Below the pieces are notes generated by a model, which was not told the origin of the DNA, searched no databases, and saw only the letters and a program-made list of their open reading frames with translations. Shown piece by piece: positions 5,425 to 6,811 of a DNA stretch of 6,811 nt. Origin of the DNA: CAYGWP01 sp964353455 (GTDB lineage: Bacteria > Planctomycetota > Phycisphaerae > FEN-1346); the NCBI GenBank assembly GCA_964353455.1, contig CAYGWP010000382.1:1-6811 (forward strand), in the 5' to 3' direction. How positions within the stretch are numbered: the first letter of the stretch is position 1; every line of letters starts with the position of its first letter. The position numbers were made by a program, and so were the translations under genes.

Positions 5425-6811
5425 CTCGCCGCGGCGAGGGGCGCCCCTGCAAACTCGCGGCTATTCTGGTATTGGTCGCCGCGGCGACCGCACATGGCTC
5501 GCCGTGGCGAGCGCCAGAAGACACTACGGATGTCGCCGGGGTCCTGAACCCTTCTCTTTTCGAGATCGAGAAGGCCCGCATCAGCGCCGACCCGCAGCCG
5601 ACTCTCGTCACGTCGGTCCTCAAGCAGGCCCTGGCCGCGATCGACAACGTGGAGGCCGCCATCCGCGCGGCCCGCGCGAGCCTCGAGGAGGCCGTCTCGA
5701 AGGAGCCTCGCAGGCAAGCCAACCGCCAGCAGGCCGCCGAGAGGCAACGCCTCCGAACCCGCGAAGCCCAGGCCGCCCTCGCGCGCGGAGACGTCTATCG
5801 ACTGGCCGCCCTGGCGATGCCGAAGGATCATGCCGACCGCGCCGAGTACATCGGCCGGGCCATCATGGTCTTCGATGCGATGCGCGTGGAATACCGCGAC
5901 CTCGCCCTCGGCCTCATGGGCTACATCGGAGAAGCCCGCGCTCAGCGCGCTGCCGGCCGCCTCGACGAAGCCGCAGATGCCCTCAAGCCCCTGCTCGGCA
6001 TTGCCACCAACCCCAAGGAGCCGTCGCTGATGCAGGTCCGGCGCGCGGCCGAACTAGAGATCCTCGAGATATCCCTGGCCAGAGACCCGCGCAAAGCGAT
6101 CGCGGAAGCGGCCGGCCCTGCGCAGAACACGGCCTTGAAGGACGTGCCTATTTGGCAAGCCCGGACCGATTACGTGGTTGCGCGCGCCGAGGCCGCGCTG
6201 GCCGAGAAAGCCGCCGCGGCCACGCCTGGGCGGGCATCGGAGACCTCGGAGCGCGCGGCCAGGGCGGCGGCGATCCTGCGCCGCGAGACCGTCCTGGAGG
6301 TCGCCCCGACGTTTGACCGGCTGGCGCTCCTGGCCGATCTCGACCGCCTGGCCGGCGGCAGCCTGCTGGCACGAGACGAACTCATTCAGTGGGCCGACCT
6401 GCTGGCCGCGACCGGACGGCCCGAGGCCATCGACGCCTATCGCCGGGCACTCGCGGGCGGCCCGCTGCCCATCGAGCAATCAGCGGCCTATGTCTCGCTT
6501 CTCGTGAAGCAAGGCAAGTTCTCCGACGCGGCCGACGCCTGCGACGACCTGCTCTCGCGCATGGAAAAAGAAAAGGGTCCAGGACCCTTAAGTTTAGGGG
6601 TCCTGGACCCTTTTCTTTTTGTCCTCCAGTGCCGCGCGGCTGCGCTGCTGAAATTGATCGAGGCATCGGGGCAGGCCGCGGCGGACACGCTGCGGAACCG
6701 GACGGCTGATGCGCTGCGCGCGGTCGTCGAGAGCACGCTCGACGCCGCCGTCCGACGCGACGCCCTGCGGCAGTGGGTGGCGCTTCAGGGCGAAAAAGAA
6801 AAGGGTCCAGG
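5421..6811 (+). CDS. Exported helical-repeat (TPR-like) protein carrying in-frame palindromic insertions; partial at 3' end
   Basis: ATG 5421 overlaps the HEAT gene's TGA (ATGA), and the frame stays open for 463 codons to the window end; the stop lies outside. Residues 3-24 (RRGEGRPCK, then LAAILVLVAAATA) form a signal peptide with probable cleavage after ATA at 24, so the protein is exported. Residues 60-125 are alanine- and charge-rich helix, perhaps coiled coil. Pieces such as ALGLMGYIGEARAQRAAGRLDEAADALKPLL, WADLLAATGRPEAIDAYRRALA and AYVSLLVKQGKFSDAADACDDLL look like degenerate TPR helix pairs. Residues 382-400, EKEKGPGPLSLGVLDPFLF, break this pattern: they are encoded by a palindromic element, and removing it joins SRM to VLQ in frame. 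EKEKGP recurs at residue 458, and GVLNPSLF at 40-47 resembles the element's right half. There is no enzymatic motif. Probably a periplasmic scaffold partner of the HEAT lipoprotein; function unknown. Confidence 0.8.
   Translation, partial: MTRRGEGRPCKLAAILVLVAAATAHGSPWRAPEDTTDVAGVLNPSLFEIEKARISADPQPTLVTSVLKQALAAIDNVEAAIRAARASLEEAVSKEPRRQANRQQAAERQRLRTREAQAALARGDVYRLAALAMPKDHADRAEYIGRAIMVFDAMRVEYRDLALGLMGYIGEARAQRAAGRLDEAADALKPLLGIATNPKEPSLMQVRRAAELEILEISLARDPRKAIAEAAGPAQNTALKDVPIWQARTDYVVARAEAALAEKAAAATPGRASETSERAARAAAILRRETVLEVAPTFDRLALLADLDRLAGGSLLARDELIQWADLLAATGRPEAIDAYRRALAGGPLPIEQSAAYVSLLVKQGKFSDAADACDDLLSRMEKEKGPGPLSLGVLDPFLFVLQCRAAALLKLIEASGQAAADTLRNRTADALRAVVESTLDAAVRRDALRQWVALQGEKEKGP
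5425..5512. repeat. Cluster of GC-rich palindromes over the start and signal-peptide codons
   Basis: Four perfect dyads lie within 88 bases: CTCGCCGCGGCGAG (5425-5438), AGGGGCGCCCCT (5437-5448), GGTCGCCGCGGCGACC (5474-5489) and GCTCGCCGTGGCGAGC (5497-5512). Three share the core TCGCCGYGGCGA. The third is identical to 1718-1733 and encodes part of the signal-peptide core (VAAAT). They could be a dispersed repeat family, protein sites, or structures affecting translation of this gene. Confidence 0.7.
5538..5560 (+). repeat. Degenerate half-copy of the palindromic element
   Basis: This stretch matches the right part of the 6564-6620 element (6597-6619) at 21 of 23 bases, differing only in G to A and T to C changes. 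It encodes GVLNPSLF in the same reading frame in which the full copy encodes GVLDPFLF. No left arm is recognisable upstream. It may be an old, partly deleted insertion. Confidence 0.65.
6564..6620. repeat. Palindromic element inserted in frame in a protein gene (57 bp, 19 codons)
   Basis: Bases 6565-6587 and 6598-6620 are perfect 23-bp inverted repeats around the 10-base loop TTAAGTTTAG. Each arm holds its own dyad, GGGTCCAGGACCC or GGGTCCTGGACCC, flanked by an A-rich or T-rich tail. With the preceding G the unit is 57 bp, exactly 19 codons. Four of its six reading frames have no stop codon. Its AT-rich tails contrast with the GC-rich host gene. It resembles Rickettsia palindromic elements in behaviour, not in sequence as far as can be judged here. 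Confidence 0.85.
6792..6811. repeat. Start of another copy of the palindromic element, cut by the window edge
   Basis: These 20 bases are identical to 6564-6583 and begin on a codon boundary in the same frame (228 bp, or 76 codons, after the first copy), encoding EKEKGP. The remainder lies outside the window. Confidence 0.8.

Noticed and set aside
5504..6316. Plus-strand open frame of 270 codons in another frame of the last gene
   Set aside because: It is Arg/Pro/Gly-rich with no recognisable pattern, whereas the overlapping frame from 5421 has a signal peptide, helical-repeat pattern, ATGA coupling, and stays open to the window end.
6565..6620. Palindrome as a rho-independent terminator
   Set aside because: The T-rich end is the pairing partner of the A-rich end rather than a free tail, and the same frame and composition continue downstream. 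Partial attenuation is still possible.
1..6811. CRISPR array, tRNA or rRNA
   Set aside because: No regularly spaced repeats with unique spacers and no tRNA- or rRNA-like segments were seen on either strand.

Overview
The window is GC-rich DNA. It carries five genes in view and a truncated insertion sequence, plus an unusual number of short palindromic repeats. The gene set suggests an uncultured Planctomycetota-type bacterium: a HEAT-repeat lipoprotein with a WxWVHWWEANRDPYL motif, an exported alanine-rich TPR-like protein, a large RNase HII-like protein, and dispersed GC-rich palindromes in genes and spacers. This placement is inference from style and gene families; there is no rRNA or marker phylogeny here.

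Layout. Bases 1-138 are the end of an insertion sequence: the first codons of an ISNCY-like transposase on the minus strand, then two near-identical 18-bp repeats. A spacer with a candidate promoter and a 20-bp inverted repeat leads to a plus-strand pair: an RNase HII-like protein (292-1299) and a single-domain STAS protein (1337-1666). A 110-bp MITE-like hairpin (1698-1807) separates these from a convergent minus-strand dihydrolipoyl dehydrogenase gene (1831-3216). A divergent promoter region (about 3217-3432) then leads to a second plus-strand operon: a HEAT-repeat lipoprotein (3433-5424) overlapping by ATGA an exported helical-repeat protein (5421 to beyond the window end).

How the genes work together. 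RNase HII-like and STAS are probably cotranscribed, but no shared pathway is evident. Lpd stands alone without E1/E2 genes, so it must serve complexes encoded elsewhere. The HEAT and TPR-like proteins both have export signals and are translationally coupled, so they probably act together outside the cytoplasm, perhaps as scaffolds; their function is not known.

The most striking signal is a palindromic element of 56-57 bp with perfect 23-bp arms, inserted in frame inside the last gene (6564-6620). It encodes 19 extra residues. The same frame of the same gene holds the start of a second copy at the window edge (6792-6811) and a degenerate half-copy near the N-terminus (5538-5560). This resembles in principle the Rickettsia palindromic elements, mobile palindromes that insert in frame into protein genes. 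A second palindrome family, TCGCCGYGGCGA, occurs once in the 1698-1807 hairpin and three times within the first 92 bases of the last gene.
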